5,477 bases of DNA, taken from assembly GCA_028717865.1 (NCBI GenBank), contig JAQUMZ010000199.1, positions 1-5,477 on the forward strand, read 5' to 3'. Below are positions 5,469-5,477 of the stretch, in pieces. The stretch is from Elusimicrobiota bacterium (lineage in GTDB: Bacteria; Elusimicrobiota; Elusimicrobia; UBA1565; UBA9628). The translations under genes and the position numbers were made by a program. The notes beneath the pieces were generated by a model that saw only the letters and a program-made list of their open reading frames with translations, was not told the origin of the DNA and made no database searches. How positions within the stretch are numbered: the stretch's first letter is position 1; every line of letters starts with the position of its first letter.

Positions 5469-5477
5469 CCCGACCGG

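Larger units (their letters stand above)
5293..5477. other. cydA upstream region, rich in inverted repeats
   Basis: These 185 bases lie between cydA and the window edge and hold no gene recognised by homology. At least three stem-loops can be drawn, listed separately. On the - strand a TTGACC (5448-5443) resembles a -35 box, but no -10 follows at the right distance, so no promoter is called. The region probably contains the cydAB leader, and possibly the end of an unseen neighbour. Confidence 0.5.

Noticed and set aside
5293..5477. tRNA, rRNA or known riboswitch in the structured cydA leader.
   Set aside because: No cloverleaf with a T-loop or anticodon arm, and no consensus of the common riboswitches or small stable RNAs recognised on either strand.

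Overview
This 5.5 kb window comes from a GC-rich bacterial chromosome or contig. Two high-GC blocks flank a small block of visibly lower GC. For example, 47 of 60 bases are G/C in 1381-1440 (kinase), 41/60 in 4801-4860 (cydA), but only 32/60 in 2161-2220 and 36/60 in 2821-2880. The Hanks-type Ser/Thr kinase with TPRs, the MNT/HEPN pair and the bd oxidase fit a complex-signalling, environmental Gram-negative-like lineage such as Myxococcota, other delta-type groups or Elusimicrobiota. No rRNA or marker gene is present, so the phylum is a guess.

Layout: (1) Bases 2-1861, + strand: the 3' part of a large gene encoding a proline-rich region, tetratricopeptide repeats, one membrane segment and a C-terminal Hanks-type protein kinase. 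The frame is open to the left edge of the window, so the start codon lies outside it. (2) Bases 1862-1954: a 93-base gap ending in a perfect AT-rich inverted repeat that touches the next start codon. (3) Bases 1955-2990, + strand: a two-gene operon with an 8-base overlap. It encodes a winged-helix + minimal nucleotidyltransferase (MNT) protein and a HEPN-domain protein, which is the arrangement of type VII (MntA/HepT-like) toxin-antitoxin modules. (4) A 21-base convergent junction with a small hairpin. (5) Bases 3012-5292, - strand: cydA-cydB, encoding the two large subunits of a short-Q-loop cytochrome bd-type quinol oxidase, also with an 8-base overlap. (6) Bases 5293-5477: the cydA upstream region. 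It has no gene recognised by homology but is rich in inverted repeats. It also carries a very good Shine-Dalgarno followed by a 16-codon open frame in the same frame as cydA.

The three gene blocks are not obviously one pathway. The kinase is probably an envelope-linked signalling protein. The MNT/HEPN pair looks like a small, probably acquired, self-regulated module inserted between two native genes. The bd oxidase provides high-affinity oxygen reduction at the membrane. The points most worth a second look are the operator-like palindrome at the MNT start, the HEPN protein whose catalytic histidine position is a tyrosine, the HQD catalytic loop and reversed domain order of the kinase, and the structured leader with a possible leader peptide ahead of cydA.
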